A program made the translations under genes and the position numbers. The notes below the pieces were generated by a model. That model was given only the letters and a program-made list of their open reading frames with translations, was not told the DNA's origin and did not search any database. Source: Planctomycetes bacterium UBA2386 (lineage in GTDB: Bacteria; Planctomycetota; UBA1135; UBA2386). Taken from it: 23,859 nt of DNA. The DNA lies in contig DDSQ01000074.1 in the NCBI GenBank assembly GCA_002343845.1, forward strand, positions 21,720-45,578, written 5' to 3'. Of the stretch, positions 15,965 through 23,332 are shown in pieces; within the stretch, counting starts at the first letter, position 1, and every line of letters starts with the position of its first letter.

Positions 15965-16052
15965 GCGCGGACTCGTGGCAAGGCGGCAACACGGAACGCC
16001 GCCGGAACGCACAAAGCAAGCGGGAGCCGCGGCCGCAGGGACAGGCCGAGCG

Positions 16053-16081
16053 CTGGCCTGGGCAGGCGCACTTGCTATCGT
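16053..16081 (+). promoter_or_regulatory. Possible promoter of the tex-nudix operon
   Basis: CTGGCC (16053-16058, 3/6 to TTGACA) and TATCGT (16076-16081, 4/6, preceded by TTGC) are 17 bp apart in the gap between divergent waaF and tex. Initiation would leave about 31 nt before the tex ATG. The upstream hexamer is poor, so this is a weak call. Confidence 0.3.
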
Positions 16082-16119
16082 GCCCGGCCCACCTCGCGCC
16101 GCATCGGCGCCCCACCAAC

Positions 16120-18717
16120 ATGGCATCCCAGGCCACCATCGATCGTCTCTGCGCCGAGTTCGACAGCCCGCCCGAGCACATCACCGCCGCGGTGGCGCTG
16201 CTCGAGGAGGGCGCGACCCCGGCGTTCCTCGGCCGCTACCGCCGCCACGCACTCGGCAACCTGCCGGAAGACCGGCTGCACGCGATCGCCGAACGACTGC
16301 ACGCGCTGACCGAGATCGAGCAGCGCAAGCAGGCGATCCTGCAACAGGCCGAGGAACGCGGGAAGCGCACGCCCGAACTCGATGCGATGCTGGCGGACTC
16401 CGTCGACCAGGACGTGGTCGACGACCTCTACCAGTCGATGCGCCCGCGCCGCCGCGGCGTCGCGATGCAGATGGAGGAGAAGGGGCTGATGCCGTTGGCG
16501 ATGGCGCTGCAGCACCGGCAGATCGGCGAGCAGTCGTTGCAGGATCTGGCCGGCACCTACGTCGCCGCCGATGCGGGCCTCGACACGCCGGAGAAGGTGC
16601 TCGAAGGGGCGCTGCTGATCCTCAGCGACCGCATCGCCCACGACCCGACGACGCGGGCGCGGTTCCGCAGCGAGCTGAAGCACGGCGTGCTGCGCGCTCG
16701 CGCGGTGAACCCCGACGTCGGCAGCGATTCCGCGGCCCGCTACAAGGAACTGTTCGACTTCGCCGAGCCGATCGGGCGCATCCCGACCGGCCGCATGCTG
16801 GCGCTGCGCCGAGCCGAGCGCGAAGGCATCCTCGCGCTCGAACTGACCTTGCCCGAGGGCCGGCATCGCGAGCTGCTGCGCGAGCTGCACGGCAAGGACC
16901 TCGTCGCCGACACGCCGCTGTGGCAGTTCTTCGATCTGGTGTTCGACCACGCTGCGCAGCAGCTGCAGGAGTGGTGCGGCAAGGACGTTCGCCGGCGACT
17001 CAAGGAGAAGGCCGACCGCGAGGCCGTTCGCACCTACGCCCGCAACCTGCGATCGCAGCTCCTGGCGCCGCCGCTCGGCAGCAAGAAGGTGCTGGCGCTG
17101 CGCACCAGCAGCAAGGTCGTGTGGGCGGTGTTGCTCGGCGAGGACGGTGCTGTTGCGCAACACAAGACGCTGCCGGTGGAGACCGACGAGCAGAAGCAGG
17201 GCGCCCTGCAGTGGCTCGCCGAGATCGTGCGCACCGAGAAGCCGGCGGCGATCGCGCTGCCGCACGGCCGGCGGCAGGCCGGTGGCGAACGCGCCGTCGC
17301 CGACCTGCGGCAAACGCTCGGCGAGACGCCGATGCCGATGGTCGTGCCGGTCGACGAGGCCGCGTCGACGATCTTCGCGACGAGCACGTTCGGCAAACGC
17401 GCAATCCCCGGGGTCGAAGTCGGCGTGCGCACGGCGATCTCGTTGGGGCGTCGCCTGCAGGACCCGCTGCTCGAGCTCGCCCGCATGGACATGCGCACGC
17501 TGGGCCTGGGCCAGACGCTCGACGATGTGCACCAGGGCATGCTGCAACGGGAACTCGGCGCGGTCGCCGGGTCTTGCCTCGCGACCATCGGCCTCGACCT
17601 CAATACGGCCGACGCCGACCTGCTCGAGCAGCTGCCGGGCCTCGACGGCGAGCGCGCCAAGGCGATCGTCGAGCACCGGCGCAAGATCGGCGGTTTCGCC
17701 AGCCGCGCCGCGCTGGCCGACGTTCCCGGCCTCGACGCGGTGACGGTGCGCAACATCGCAGGCTTCCTGCGCGTGGTCGGCGGCACGGAGCCGCTCGACG
17801 CGACCGCCGTGCATCCCGAGGACTACGCGATCGCCGCAGCCGTCGCGCAAAAGCGCGGCGTTGCGCCGATCGACCTGCTCGGCCAGAACCTCCGCGAGGT
17901 TCCCGCCGACGAGTTCTGCACTCCCGACATCTCCCGCTTCCGGGTGATCGGCGTGCTGCAGATTCTCCATCGCGGCAAGAACGACAGCCGCGGTGAACTG
18001 GTCGCGACCGAGAACGTCGGCGTCACCAGCATCGCCGACCTGCACACCGACCGCGAACTGCGCGGCCGCATCGCCAGCCTGACCGAGTTCGGCGCGTTCG
18101 TCGACGTCGGCATCGGCCACGACGGCCTCGTCCACGTGTCGCAGATCCCCGGGCACCGCCTGCGCGATCCGCAGCAGATGCTGCGCGTCGGCGAAGTGGT
18201 GACGGTCTGGGTGCTCAATGTCGACCAGGCGGCGCAGAAGATCTCCCTGTCGATGCACATGCCACGCCACCTGCAGGAGGGCCGGCGCCCGACGCTTGGC
18301 GAGCGCATGGACCAGCAGCAGGGCAAACGCCGACGCCCCGAGCGGCACGAGCAGGGCGAGCGCCGCGGCCCGAGCGGCCCGCCGGGCCGCTTCGCCGGTG
18401 CCAGCCGGGTCGGCGAGCGACGGCCGCCGGGCGAGCCCGGTCGCGGCGACGAACGCCGGGGCGGCTTCGGCGGCCCGCGGGGTCCACGCGGCGACGACGG
18501 CGACGACCGCGGGTTCCGGCGCGGCCGCGGCGGCGGCCCCGGACAGCAACGCGTCTACACGGTCGAGCCGGCGCGCGAAGCGGCGGAGACGCGCACGCAC
18601 AAGGGCGAGTTCACCTCGCTCGCCAACCTGCGCGCCCTGCTCGGCGGCAAGGCGACCCAGAAGCCCGAGCCGCCGCCCGAACCGGGCCCGACCGACGCAG
18701 CCCCGCCGTCACCATGA
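16120..18717 (+). CDS. tex: Tex-family S1 RNA-binding transcription accessory protein, divergent
   Basis: The product is 865 aa, longer than usual Tex (about 770-790). The N-terminal Tex region is clear: LLEEGATPAFLGRYRRHALG (28-47), LYQSMRPRRRGVAMQMEEKGL (103-123). A YqgF/RNase H-like region (about 320-475) ends with VRTAISLGRRLQDPLLELARMD and LGLGQTLDDV. A helix-hairpin-helix segment follows (about 490-550; LDLNTADADLLEQLPGLDG), with PLDATAVHPE, then an S1 domain (648-713; RIASLTEFGAFVDVGIGHDG). Residues 720-830 form a disordered Arg/Gly-rich tail. The usual DPG[FY] after VLxI is missing, the sequence reading VLALRTSSK (324-332). Known Tex proteins bind nucleic acid and influence transcription or RNA turnover. 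The ATG at 16120 is chosen because the family begins here; no Shine-Dalgarno is evident. The stop overlaps the Nudix gene start by 4 nt. Confidence 0.93.
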   Translation: MASQATIDRLCAEFDSPPEHITAAVALLEEGATPAFLGRYRRHALGNLPEDRLHAIAERLHALTEIEQRKQAILQQAEERGKRTPELDAMLADSVDQDVVDDLYQSMRPRRRGVAMQMEEKGLMPLAMALQHRQIGEQSLQDLAGTYVAADAGLDTPEKVLEGALLILSDRIAHDPTTRARFRSELKHGVLRARAVNPDVGSDSAARYKELFDFAEPIGRIPTGRMLALRRAEREGILALELTLPEGRHRELLRELHGKDLVADTPLWQFFDLVFDHAAQQLQEWCGKDVRRRLKEKADREAVRTYARNLRSQLLAPPLGSKKVLALRTSSKVVWAVLLGEDGAVAQHKTLPVETDEQKQGALQWLAEIVRTEKPAAIALPHGRRQAGGERAVADLRQTLGETPMPMVVPVDEAASTIFATSTFGKRAIPGVEVGVRTAISLGRRLQDPLLELARMDMRTLGLGQTLDDVHQGMLQRELGAVAGSCLATIGLDLNTADADLLEQLPGLDGERAKAIVEHRRKIGGFASRAALADVPGLDAVTVRNIAGFLRVVGGTEPLDATAVHPEDYAIAAAVAQKRGVAPIDLLGQNLREVPADEFCTPDISRFRVIGVLQILHRGKNDSRGELVATENVGVTSIADLHTDRELRGRIASLTEFGAFVDVGIGHDGLVHVSQIPGHRLRDPQQMLRVGEVVTVWVLNVDQAAQKISLSMHMPRHLQEGRRPTLGERMDQQQGKRRRPERHEQGERRGPSGPPGRFAGASRVGERRPPGEPGRGDERRGGFGGPRGPRGDDGDDRGFRRGRGGGPGQQRVYTVEPAREAAETRTHKGEFTSLANLRALLGGKATQKPEPPPEPGPTDAAPPSP

Positions 18718-19427
18718 CGCAGGTCTTCGTCGGCGACCGCGCCGCGACCTTCGGCGGCGATTGGCCGCAGGGTTTCTTCCCGCTGCGCGGGGCCGCAGCG
18801 GCGACGTTCCTCGACGAGATCGCCGCGCGCGGACGCTTCGTCGACCGGGACGTCGCCGAACGGACCCCGACGTGGAAGCAGTGGATCCCCTACTGCGTGT
18901 TGCGGTGCGCGGCGCCGGCTTCGGCGGCGGACGCCGGGGTGTTCGTGGTTCGCCGCACGAAGGGGCAGAGCGAAGCCCGCCTGCACGGCCTGTGGTCGAT
19001 CGGCATCGGCGGCCACATCGAACCGGAAGACGCGGAATCCGGCCCCCTTGGGCCGGCTGCCGGCGCCCCCTTCTTCGACCGCGCCCTCTGGCGTGAGTTG
19101 GCCGAGGAACTGCACTTCCGTGCGGGCCCGCCCGCCCCCGCCAGGCTTCTGGGGCTCGTCAACGACGACCGCACCGAAGTCGGGGCGGTGCACGCCGGAC
19201 TGGTCTACGCAGTCGATGTCCCGCTGCCACTGGCCGCGGCCCGCCAGGCCGTGGCGGTCCGCGAGACCTCGAAGATGCACGGGGGCTTTACCCACCTTGT
19301 CGAGTTCGCCGACCTGTGGCAGAATCCGGCCTCCTTCGAATCCTGGTCGCAGATGCTGGTTCTCGCAGGAATCGCCGGTCCAATCGGCGGTTGCAGCGCG
19401 AGCGGATACGGCGGCCAACCGGGGTGA
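18714..19427 (+). CDS. Nudix-type hydrolase, substrate unknown
   Basis: The product is 237 aa. The N-terminal third is family-specific (WPQGFFPLRG, then TWKQWIPYCVLR at 53-64). The Nudix fold begins with VFVVRRTKGQSEARLHGLWSIGIGGHI (76-102). The Nudix box is split by an insertion of about ten residues: the glycine part is GGHIEPED and the metal-binding helix is WRELAEELHF (126-135, with Glu128, Glu131 and Glu132). GLVNDDRTEVGAVHAGLVY follows. Such enzymes hydrolyse a nucleoside diphosphate linked to another group; the substrate cannot be predicted. I recall similar proteins with this long N-terminus in planctomycete genomes annotated as NUDIX or phosphoesterase. The ATG overlaps the tex stop (ATGA) and has no Shine-Dalgarno, so translation is probably coupled to tex. 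The last ~20 residues are Gly-rich and may be a poorly conserved tail. Confidence 0.83.
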   Translation: MTQVFVGDRAATFGGDWPQGFFPLRGAAAATFLDEIAARGRFVDRDVAERTPTWKQWIPYCVLRCAAPASAADAGVFVVRRTKGQSEARLHGLWSIGIGGHIEPEDAESGPLGPAAGAPFFDRALWRELAEELHFRAGPPAPARLLGLVNDDRTEVGAVHAGLVYAVDVPLPLAAARQAVAVRETSKMHGGFTHLVEFADLWQNPASFESWSQMLVLAGIAGPIGGCSASGYGGQPG

Positions 19428-19432
19428 TCCCT

Positions 19433-19451
19433 CCGGCGTGGTCAGCGCCGG
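19433..19451 (+). terminator. Weak hairpin after the Nudix gene
   Basis: CCGGCG-tggtcag-CGCCGG is a perfect 6-bp stem with a 7-nt loop, starting 5 nt after the Nudix stop. No T-run follows, so it is at best a weak or attenuating terminator, or an RNA-stability element at the 3' end of the tex-nudix message. Confidence 0.3.
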
Positions 19452-19520
19452 CACCTGGATTCGGAGCCCGAAACGACACCTGATCCCAACGCCAGCCCGT
19501 CCTCGCGGATTGCGCTGCGC

Positions 19521-19525
19521 AGGAG
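19521..19525 (+). promoter_or_regulatory. Strong ribosome binding site of the 73-aa gene
   Basis: AGGAG sits 7 nt before the ATG at 19533, near-ideal spacing. Most other starts in the window lack a recognisable Shine-Dalgarno, so this helps establish that the short reading frame is a real and probably well translated gene. Confidence 0.75.
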
Positions 19526-19532
19526 ACCCCCG

Positions 19533-19754
19533 ATGTCCGACCGAAACACCACCCGCCTCACTCGCGACGAAGTCTACGACCTCTTGATGAACGCCCGGCA
19601 GGCCGAATGGGTCGAGTTGTCCCTCGACGACGGCCGTTCGCTCAGCGGCGCCATCATCTTCAACGAGTTCAAGGGCACCGGCCGCCTGATCAACGTCGAC
19701 GAAGAGTTCAGCTTCGATTTCAACGTGGACCAGGTTCTGGACGTCAAGCTCTGA
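19533..19754 (+). CDS. Small acidic conserved-looking protein, 73 aa, function unknown
   Basis: The frame begins MSDRNTTRLTRDEVYDLLMN and ends DQVLDVKL. It has a short N-terminal helix (TRDEVYDLLMNARQ) followed by alternating hydrophobic strands: VELSLDDGRSLSGAIIF, GTGRLINVDEEFSFDF, VDQVLDVKL. That helix-plus-five-strand pattern, with a DGR turn, recalls small SH3-like or Sm-like barrels, but no diagnostic Hfq/Sm motif is present. I do not recognise the family. It is strongly acidic, with no signal peptide, membrane segment or cysteine, so it is probably cytoplasmic. A strong AGGAG precedes it and a G+C-rich hairpin follows 21 nt after the stop. It lies 105 nt downstream of the Nudix gene, on the same strand, and may have its own promoter. 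Confidence 0.8.
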   Translation: MSDRNTTRLTRDEVYDLLMNARQAEWVELSLDDGRSLSGAIIFNEFKGTGRLINVDEEFSFDFNVDQVLDVKL

Positions 19755-19775
19755 TCCGCGCGAACGACGTCGAAT

Positions 19776-19811
19776 CCGCGCCGGTGCGGGCCTCGTGCCC
19801 TGCCGGCGCGG
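19776..19811 (+). terminator. Hairpin downstream of the 73-aa gene, likely plus-strand terminator
   Basis: CCGCGCCGG (19776-19784) pairs perfectly with CCGGCGCGG (19803-19811), and inside it GGGC-ctcgt-GCCC extends the stem. It starts 21 nt after the stop codon. Only TTGCATGT follows rather than a clean T-run, so termination may be partial or Rho-assisted. Confidence 0.55.
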
Positions 19812-19838
19812 TTGCATGTACGGCCCGAAGCGTTGGCG

Positions 19839-19879
19839 AAAAAAAGTGGCGCCGCAGGTCTTGCGACCCACGGCGCCAC
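19839..19879 (-). terminator. Intrinsic (Rho-independent) terminator on the minus strand
   Basis: Read on the minus strand, GTGGCGCCG (19879-19871) pairs with CGGCGCCAC (19854-19846). An inner GGTC/GACC stem closes a 4-nt loop, and TTTTTTT follows immediately (19845-19839). This is a textbook terminator and the only long T-run I noticed. It should end transcription from the ABC/histidine kinase operon, although it lies about 270 nt beyond that kinase's stop. Confidence 0.85.
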
Positions 19880-20062
19880 GAAACTCCAGACCCACCAACC
19901 GCGCCCGATCGAGGAGCAGCCAACCGTCGTCCGATCGATGCGCAACCGGCCTGAGCCGGCAGGCTGGCGGGCGACCAGAGTCAGCCCACCCGGATGCCTA
20001 GTCCGGGCGGACCGTGCTGTCGGCCCCTCCCAAGGCGACCGCCCAACACCGCGGGCACCGTA

Positions 20063-20083
20063 GGCACCGAGCGAATCGGCGCC
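20063..20083 (-). ncRNA. Possible structured 3' UTR or small RNA element (representative hairpin)
   Basis: On the minus strand GGCGCCGA-UUCGC-UCGGUGCC forms an 8-bp stem with one G-U wobble. The plus-strand version would have an A-C mismatch, so the fold favours a minus-strand transcript. It lies between the histidine kinase stop and the minus-strand terminator, together with hairpins at 19989-20007 and 19946-19959. Whether this is a long 3' UTR or a separate RNA is unknown; I found no good internal promoter. Confidence 0.3.
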
Positions 20084-20146
20084 AAGCGATTTCTTGACGC
20101 AACCTACTACATCTGGTGCCGCAGTCCGATCGCCGCCCCACCGCTC

Positions 20147-21511
20147 CTAGGGCGGCGCGCCGTCCGTCGGGAGCACGACGCGGAACGACGTGCCTCGCCC
20201 GACTTCGCTCGCCACCTCGATGCGCCCGTGATGCCGCTCGACGATGCCGTGGCTGATCGCGAGGCCAAGGCCCGTGCCCTTGTCGACGTCCTTCGTGGTG
20301 AAGAACGGATCGAAGATCTTCGGCAGGTGCTCGGGCGCGATCCCCGACCCATGGTCGGTGACCGTCAGCACCACCTGATCGTCGAGGACGTCGTTGCCCA
20401 TGCGCACGACAGCGCCACGCGGCGACGCATCCTTGGCGTTGAGCAGGATGTTGATCAGCACCTGCAGCAAGTGGTTCGCCGAGCCGAGCAGGACCCGGTC
20501 CGGCGGCAACGGTCGCGACTCGACGACGAGTTCGACCTCGGCGGCCTGGAACGGCAGGCGCACGAGGTCGGCAGCCTCGCGCTGCAGCTTGCCGACATCG
20601 ACCGCGCGCAAGCCGAACGGCGCTTCGCGCGAGAACTGCAGCAGGCCGGCCGTGATCTGCGAGACGCGGCGAGCATGCTTCTCGATCACGTCGAGATCGG
20701 CCAGCAGCCGGTCGGGCGGATCCCGATCCTGCACGCGGTAGCGCAGGATCTGCACCTTGTTCGCGATCACGCCGATCGGGTTGTTGATCTCGTGGCTCAC
20801 GCCGGCGGCGAGCGTGCCGACCGAAGCGAGTTTCTCCGACAGCGCGAGATGCCTCGAGAGCCGGACCAGCTGCGCCTCGTTGCTCCGAAGCCGCGCCAGC
20901 ACGTTCGCGACGAAGTAGATCGAGAACGCGACGGTCGCCACGTAGGCGAACACGAGCAGCCAGAAGCCCGTGGGCTGGATGCGCTGCAAGTCGATCAGGC
21001 CGATGTCGAGCGGGTGGTGCGGCAACCAGCCCGTACTCTCGGCGACGCCGAGCGACACCAACAGCAGCAGGCTCGCGACCGCCACGCCGAGGGCCGCCGG
21101 GATCGAGAGGACCAGCGCGGCGATGAACGCGTGGAACAGGTAGAACAGCGCCAGCGGGTTGGTGATGCCCCCGGAGAAGTGCAGCAGCGCGGTCAGCACG
21201 AGCAGGTCGACCGCGATCTGCAAGAAGACGTGGCGGCGGATCGTCGGCAGCCGCTGCCGCCTCAGGCGGCTGAACCACAGGATGTAGCAGCCGTCGACGA
21301 GGGTCAGCAGCGCGCCCAGGCCATAGAACGGCCACGGGTCGGGCAGGACCGCCAGCACATGCGTCGCCAGCGCGCCGAGCCAGATGATGCTGGCGGCGAC
21401 GAGCAGCCGGAGGCGGTTGAACCACGCAATCTGCGTGACCAGCACCCCGAGCTGCCGCTGCTCGTCGGACAGCGACAACCGTTCGCCGGGGCCTGGCAAC
21501 GAGGTTTGCAC
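20147..21511 (-). CDS. Six-helix sensor histidine kinase with RegB-like sensor motif
   Basis: With a GTG start at 21511 the product is 454 aa. About six membrane helices occupy residues 33-204 (about 33-53, 61-80, 94-111, 116-133, 135-155, 182-204). [12 protein letters not shown] (113-124) matches the GGxxNPF quinone-binding signature of RegB/PrrB sensors, with Leu for Phe. The H-box is [15 protein letters not shown] (phospho-acceptor His240). The ATPase has the N-box [11 protein letters not shown]1 DHGSGIAP, F-box FDPFFTTK and G2 GTGLGLAI, all intact. RegB homologues sense respiratory redox state. The start is a judgement: the frame is open further upstream into the permease gene, but the family-like sequence begins about here and no Shine-Dalgarno decides it. 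It follows the ABC genes after 55 nt. No response regulator is in the window. Confidence 0.9.
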   Translation of the reverse strand: MQTSLPGPGERLSLSDEQRQLGVLVTQIAWFNRLRLLVAASIIWLGALATHVLAVLPDPWPFYGLGALLTLVDGCYILWFSRLRRQRLPTIRRHVFLQIAVDLLVLTALLHFSGGITNPLALFYLFHAFIAALVLSIPAALGVAVASLLLLVSLGVAESTGWLPHHPLDIGLIDLQRIQPTGFWLLVFAYVATVAFSIYFVANVLARLRSNEAQLVRLSRHLALSEKLASVGTLAAGVSHEINNPIGVIANKVQILRYRVQDRDPPDRLLADLDVIEKHARRVSQITAGLLQFSREAPFGLRAVDVGKLQREAADLVRLPFQAAEVELVVESRPLPPDRVLLGSANHLLQVLINILLNAKDASPRGAVVRMGNDVLDDQVVLTVTDHGSGIAPEHLPKIFDPFFTTKDVDKGTGLGLAISHGIVERHHGRIEVASEVGRGTSFRVVLPTDGAPP

Positions 21512-21566
21512 CGAGCCAGCGTAGGACCGCAGGTGTCGCCACGGCAAGGCGACCGGTGCAGCACCT

Positions 21567-22394
21567 TCACTCGCGATGCCGGGACTCGTACTCGGTACGC
21601 GTGTAGAACCAGCACGCGAGCGCGAGGCACACGCCGGTGAACCACGCCAGGTCCAGCCACGGCTCGCCGACGAAGTCACCCGACATCCGCTGCGCCGGCC
21701 AGAGTTCTTCGGCGAGGCGGGGTTCGGGCCGAATGCCGTCGAGAACGATGCGTCGCATCGGGTCGGCAATGGTCACCTGCCGCAGGGTCGGCGACACCGG
21801 CAGGTTCGCCGCGAGCTGCTGAAGCCCGACGACGAACACCGCTGCCATCAGCAGTGGCCGCCGGAACGCCGCGCTGAACAGCACCGCCGCGGCGGCGTAC
21901 GCGGCGGCCCCGACCGCCATCGCCATGGCGAACACCGCCGCCGTGCCGTGCTCACGCCCACCGAGCCACAGGTCGTCGTGCGGGGCGAGCGCGAGATCGA
22001 CGACCAGCACGCCCAGCACACCGACCACGGCGCCGGCAATCGCCGCGGCGAGCCACTTGCCGAGCAGCAACGGGGCGCGGCCGACGGGTCGCAGGAACAG
22101 GTACTGCGCCGTGCGGTCCTCGAGATCGCCATGCGCCGCGTGCACGCCGAGGTAGATCGTCAACCACGGCATCAACACGCTGCCGAGCAGCCACCACAGC
22201 AGGACGCAGAGCAGCGTGCGGCCGTCGACATCGTCGTCGGTGTTCGCACCGAGCAGCCAACATCCGGAGCCGAGCAACACGAGACCACCAGCCACGATCC
22301 AGCGCACGCGGTGCCGCGCGAGCCGTGCCAGGGTCTGGCGCGTCGACTCGAGCACCGTGCCAACGAACCCGAGAGCTGGCGACACCGTGCTCAT
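21567..22394 (-). CDS. ABC-2 type exporter permease
   Basis: The product is 275 aa with about six hydrophobic helices (about 32-50, 60-80, 108-134, 152-173, 178-196, 247-264). The cytoplasmic motif DLEDRTAQYLFLRPVGRAPLLLGKWLAA (90-117) is the ABC-2 permease signature between the second and third helices. A soluble stretch of about 50 residues (197-246) precedes the last helix and is probably extracytoplasmic. The ATG at 22394 overlaps the ATPase stop by 4 nt. It should pair with the other permease at the right edge to form a heterodimeric channel powered by the ATPase. The cargo cannot be deduced: drug, peptide, lipid and copper/nitrous-oxide-type exporters all use this fold. Confidence 0.88.
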   Translation of the reverse strand: MSTVSPALGFVGTVLESTRQTLARLARHRVRWIVAGGLVLLGSGCWLLGANTDDDVDGRTLLCVLLWWLLGSVLMPWLTIYLGVHAAHGDLEDRTAQYLFLRPVGRAPLLLGKWLAAAIAGAVVGVLGVLVVDLALAPHDDLWLGGREHGTAAVFAMAMAVGAAAYAAAAVLFSAAFRRPLLMAAVFVVGLQQLAANLPVSPTLRQVTIADPMRRIVLDGIRPEPRLAEELWPAQRMSGDFVGEPWLDLAWFTGVCLALACWFYTRTEYESRHRE

Positions 22395-23332
22395 CCGACC
22401 AGGTACCCGAACAAGGAAGCGAGGTCGCCGTCGAGCGCCATGACTTCGTGGATGGCGCCTGGCCACTGCGCGGCGTGGTTCGTGAGCCGAGTGTGGAACG
22501 TCGCCGAGCCGTCGATCGCGACTTCGACGCCGTCTTCGATCACCGCGACGCTGCGGACTTCGTTCCACCCCACCAGGGCGGCCGCGAGCTCGCGCGAGTG
22601 GGTGCAGGCGATGCGCAGACGATGCGGCTGCGACGGCAGCGCGCTGCGCAGTTCGCCGATGCGCCCATCGGCCAGCAACCGCCCCTGGTGCACGAGCACG
22701 ACCCGATCGGCCACGGCTTCCAGTTCGTGGAGCACATGGCTCGACACGAGAACGCCGACGCCGCGGGCTGGCAGCCCGCGGATCATCCCCGCAAGTTCGC
22801 TGCGGGCAACCGGGTCGAGTCCCGTCATCGGTTCGTCGAGCAGGACGCAGCGCGGTTCGTGGGCCAGCGCTTGCGCCAGCCGCACGCGTTGCCGCATGCC
22901 CTTGCTGTACTCCCGAATGCGGCGGCGCATGTGCGGCGCCAGCCCGAGTTCGGCGAGCACATGTTCGGCGCGCTCGCGCGCCTCGCGAGCCGACCGTCCG
23001 TGGTAGCGGAGCATCCAGGTGACGAACTGCACACCAGTCAGTTCGTCGTAGAGCCGGTCGATGTCCGGACAGAACCCGAGCCGCGCGCGCGCCTCGCGGC
23101 TGCCGGCCGGCAGCCCGTCGACGAGGATGCGGCCCTGGCTTGGCGCGAGCAGCCCGACCGCCAACTTCATCAGGGTCGTCTTGCCGACGCCGTTCTTGCC
23201 GACGAGGCCCACGACTTCGCAGCCCACCTGGAACGTCACGTCCATCAGCGCGGCGACGACGCCGTACCACTTCGAAACCGAAGTGAAGGCCAGCCGTGGC
23301 GAACCGGCCGGGTCGACGATCGCCGTGGTCAT
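22391..23332 (-). CDS. ABC transporter ATP-binding protein
   Basis: The product is 313 aa. Walker A is GKNGVGKTT (45-53), the signature is YSKGMRQ (142-148, in place of LSGGQ, as often in ABC-2 exporters), Walker B is CVLLDEP (162-168), the D-loop is GLDP and the switch histidine is His199 (SSHVL). Residues about 225-313 form the C-terminal extension usual for this exporter class. The ATG at 23332 is supported by GGAGG seven bases upstream. A longer upstream frame is rejected because it overlaps the neighbouring permease out of frame and is Arg-rich. The gene overlaps the permease genes on both sides by 4 nt, so the three are probably made together. Confidence 0.95.
   Translation of the reverse strand: MTTAIVDPAGSPRLAFTSVSKWYGVVAALMDVTFQVGCEVVGLVGKNGVGKTTLMKLAVGLLAPSQGRILVDGLPAGSREARARLGFCPDIDRLYDELTGVQFVTWMLRYHGRSAREARERAEHVLAELGLAPHMRRRIREYSKGMRQRVRLAQALAHEPRCVLLDEPMTGLDPVARSELAGMIRGLPARGVGVLVSSHVLHELEAVADRVVLVHQGRLLADGRIGELRSALPSQPHRLRIACTHSRELAAALVGWNEVRSVAVIEDGVEVAIDGSATFHTRLTNHAAQWPGAIHEVMALDGDLASLFGYLVG

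Larger units (their letters stand above)
19755..20146. other. Gene-free tail-to-tail region with terminators and hairpins
   Basis: This 392-bp stretch lies between the convergent 73-aa gene and the histidine kinase gene. I see no credible coding frame on either strand: the open frames are short, start poorly and lack family resemblance. It contains a plus-strand hairpin (19776-19811), a strong minus-strand intrinsic terminator (19839-19879), and hairpins at 19946-19959 (CCGGC-ctga-GCCGG), 19989-20007 (CCCGGA-tgcctag-TCCGGG) and 20063-20083. No tRNA, tmRNA, RNase P or SRP RNA core motif was recognised. Confidence 0.7.

Noticed and set aside
15965..16020. Possible sigma54 -24/-12 promoter before waaF (GGCGTTCCGTGTTGC on the minus strand).
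   Set aside because: The GG to GC distance is 11 bases rather than the strict 10, and the -24 element otherwise matches poorly.
20092..20115. TTGACG at 20095-20100 as a plus-strand -35 element.
   Set aside because: No -10 element at 16-18 bp and no plus-strand gene downstream.
21512..21769. N-terminal extension of the histidine kinase into the permease gene.
   Set aside because: The added residues are Ser/Arg/Pro-rich, overlap the permease coding region out of frame and precede the family-like sequence.
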